NCBI RefSeq assembly: GCF_000426845.1
Contig: NZ_AUGD01000032.1
Coordinates: forward strand, 1-45,742
Direction: 5' to 3'
From: Bradyrhizobium sp. in8p8
Lineage (GTDB): Bacteria; Pseudomonadota; Alphaproteobacteria; Rhizobiales; Xanthobacteraceae
DNA length: 45,742 nt
Shown: positions 44,395 to 45,742 of the stretch, in pieces
Numbering within the stretch: position 1 is the stretch's first letter
How the letters are laid out: every line of letters starts with the position of its first letter
Position numbers and translations under genes: made by a program
The notes under the pieces: generated by a model
What the model saw: the letters and a program-made list of their open reading frames with translations, nothing else
Database searches by the model: none
What the model was told of the DNA's origin: nothing

Positions 44395-45742
44395 ATGACA
44401 CGTCTTTCGCATCTCACCTCGCGCAATTTCCTGATCGCGCTCCATGACCTGCTGGCGACGACGGCGGCGCTCTTTGCCGCCTTCTATCTGCGATTCGAGG
44501 GTGGCGACGGCTTCTTCGACCGCCTGCCGCTGCTGTTCCAGACCCTGCCCTACTTCCTCGCCTTCAGCGTGGTCGTGTTCTTCATCTTCAACCTGACCAC
44601 GACGAAATGGCGCTTCATCTCGCTGCCTGATGCGCTGAACATCATCCGCGTCGCGACCGTGCTGACGGTCGCCCTGCTGGTGCTCGACTACATCTTCGTC
44701 GCCCCAAACGTCCGCGGTGCCTTCTTCCTCGGCAAGGTGACGATCGTCCTCTACTGGTTTCTCGAGATCTCCTTCCTCAGCGCCCTGCGCATGGCCTACC
44801 GCTACTTCCGCTATACGCGGGTGCGCCGTCATGCGAGGACCGATGATGCCGCCCCGACGCTGCTGATCGGCCGCGCCGCGGATGCGGAGGTTCTGCTCCG
44901 CGGGATCGAGAGCGGGGCGATCAAGCGCATCTGGCCGGTCGGCGTGCTGTCGCCGTCGAGCTCCGACCGCGGCCAGTTCATCCGCAACGTGCCGGTGCTG
45001 GGCGGCATCGACGACGTCGAGGACGTCATCGCCGACTTCGCCAAGCGCAACAAGCCGATCGCGCGGCTCGTCATGACGCCGTCGGCATTCGAGCCGGACG
45101 CGCATCCGGAATCGATCCTGATGCGGGCGCGCAAATTGGGTGTGATCGTCAATCGGATGCCCTCGCTCGAGAGCGGCGACACGCCGCGGCTTACGGCGGT
45201 CGCCGTCGAGGACCTCCTGCTGCGGCCTAGCGAGAAGATCGATTATGCACGCTTGGAAGCGCTCATCAACGGCAAGGCGGTAATCGTCACCGGCGGCGGC
45301 GGCTCGATCGGTTCGGAGATCTGCGAGCGCGTCGTGGCGTTCGGCGCCGCGCGGCTCCTGATCGTGGAGAACTCGGAGCCGGCGCTCTACGCGATCACGG
45401 AATCGCTTGCCGCGCGGGAGGCGGCTGCCGAGGTCGAAGGGCGGATCGCCGACATTCGCGACCGCGAGCGCATCATGCGCCTGATGGCGGAGTTCAAGCC
45501 GGACATCGTGTTCCACGCCGCGGCGCTCAAGCACGTCCCGATCCTCGAACGCGACTGGAGCGAAGGCGTCAAGACCAACATCTTCGGCTCGATCAACGTG
45601 GCGGATGCCGCCGTTGCGGCCGGTGCCGAGGCGATGGTGATGATCTCGACCGACAAGGCGATCGAGCCGGTGTCGATGCTCGGCCTGACCAAGCGCTTTG
45701 CAGAGATGTACTGTCAGGCGCTGGATCACGACCTCGCAGCCG
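44395..45742 (+). CDS. WbpM/CapD-type nucleotide-sugar 4,6-dehydratase, copy 2 (3' end cut by window)
   Basis: This copy reads rightwards from ATG 44395 and runs off the window after 449 codons, exactly as copy 1 does at the left edge. It has the same four membrane segments, the same GGGGSIGSE and STDKAIEPVSMLGLTK motifs, and the same Leu at the Tyr/Met position. A further in-frame ATG at 44374, with GGAGG four bases upstream, would add seven residues absent from copy 1, so the true start of this copy may be there. It follows the 4-reductase gene directly. The pair would make a 6-deoxy-HexNAc nucleotide sugar for the O-antigen. Confidence 0.9.
   Translation, partial: MTRLSHLTSRNFLIALHDLLATTAALFAAFYLRFEGGDGFFDRLPLLFQTLPYFLAFSVVVFFIFNLTTTKWRFISLPDALNIIRVATVLTVALLVLDYIFVAPNVRGAFFLGKVTIVLYWFLEISFLSALRMAYRYFRYTRVRRHARTDDAAPTLLIGRAADAEVLLRGIESGAIKRIWPVGVLSPSSSDRGQFIRNVPVLGGIDDVEDVIADFAKRNKPIARLVMTPSAFEPDAHPESILMRARKLGVIVNRMPSLESGDTPRLTAVAVEDLLLRPSEKIDYARLEALINGKAVIVTGGGGSIGSEICERVVAFGAARLLIVENSEPALYAITESLAAREAAAEVEGRIADIRDRERIMRLMAEFKPDIVFHAAALKHVPILERDWSEGVKTNIFGSINVADAAVAAGAEAMVMISTDKAIEPVSMLGLTKRFAEMYCQALDHDLAA
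44395..45742 (+). repeat. Right arm of the 1.35-kb inverted repeat
   Basis: This is the inverted partner of 1-1348. The arms are separated by 43,046 bases. Similarity stops at or a few bases before the start codon, while the far ends continue beyond both window edges. Confidence 0.93.

Overview
The window looks like a chromosome segment of an alphaproteobacterium of the Bradyrhizobium/Rhodopseudomonas type. The basis is high GC, two complete branched-chain-type (Liv) ABC importers, an LpcC-like core glycosyltransferase, LpxO- and MsbA-like genes, and intergenic palindromes of the kind scattered through bradyrhizobial genomes. I see no rRNA, tRNA or CRISPR array. Species cannot be told from the sequence alone.

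Region 1 (1-12.7 kb) is an envelope and lipopolysaccharide locus. On the minus strand, hldD, hldE and an O-antigen ligase gene are tightly packed and lead into a WbpM/CapD-type nucleotide-sugar dehydratase that runs off the left edge. A heptosyltransferase diverges from them. An LpcC-like glycosyltransferase, galE, an MsbA-type flippase, a FAH-family hydrolase and an LpxO-like lipid A hydroxylase follow. A 51-residue protein lies next to the hydroxylase gene.

Region 2 (12.8-25 kb) holds a flavin monooxygenase and then genes of the methyl/SAM cycle on the minus strand: ahcY, metK, an HTH-methyltransferase fusion, and a MetE-like protein. The MetE-like gene is the last gene of a livK-H-M-G-F operon whose promoter carries a perfect palindromic operator.

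Region 3 (25.4-39.7 kb) has a small lipoprotein, purU diverging from a HemD-like gene, and an MFS exporter converging on a Crp/Fnr regulator. A second Liv system follows (livG, acyl-CoA synthetase, livH, livM, livK, livF), then an AGE-family epimerase and a PaaK-like CoA ligase. The two ligases suggest uptake coupled to CoA activation of a carboxylic acid.

Region 4 (39.7-44.4 kb) is a lower-GC patchwork. It contains a shredded serine recombinase, an orphan intrinsic terminator, a 68-residue hypothetical protein, a damaged and truncated IS3-family element, gmhB, and a WbpV-like 4-reductase. The reductase leads directly into a second copy of the dehydratase.

The two dehydratase copies form a near-identical inverted repeat. 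Each contributes exactly 1348 bases from its shared start codon to the window edge, so the window begins and ends at the same codon of the same gene in opposite orientations. I do not see an obviously new defence or catalytic system. The strongest leads are this inverted duplication around an O-antigen locus, the recombination debris beside one copy, and the regulatory palindromes upstream of livK and the Crp/Fnr gene.
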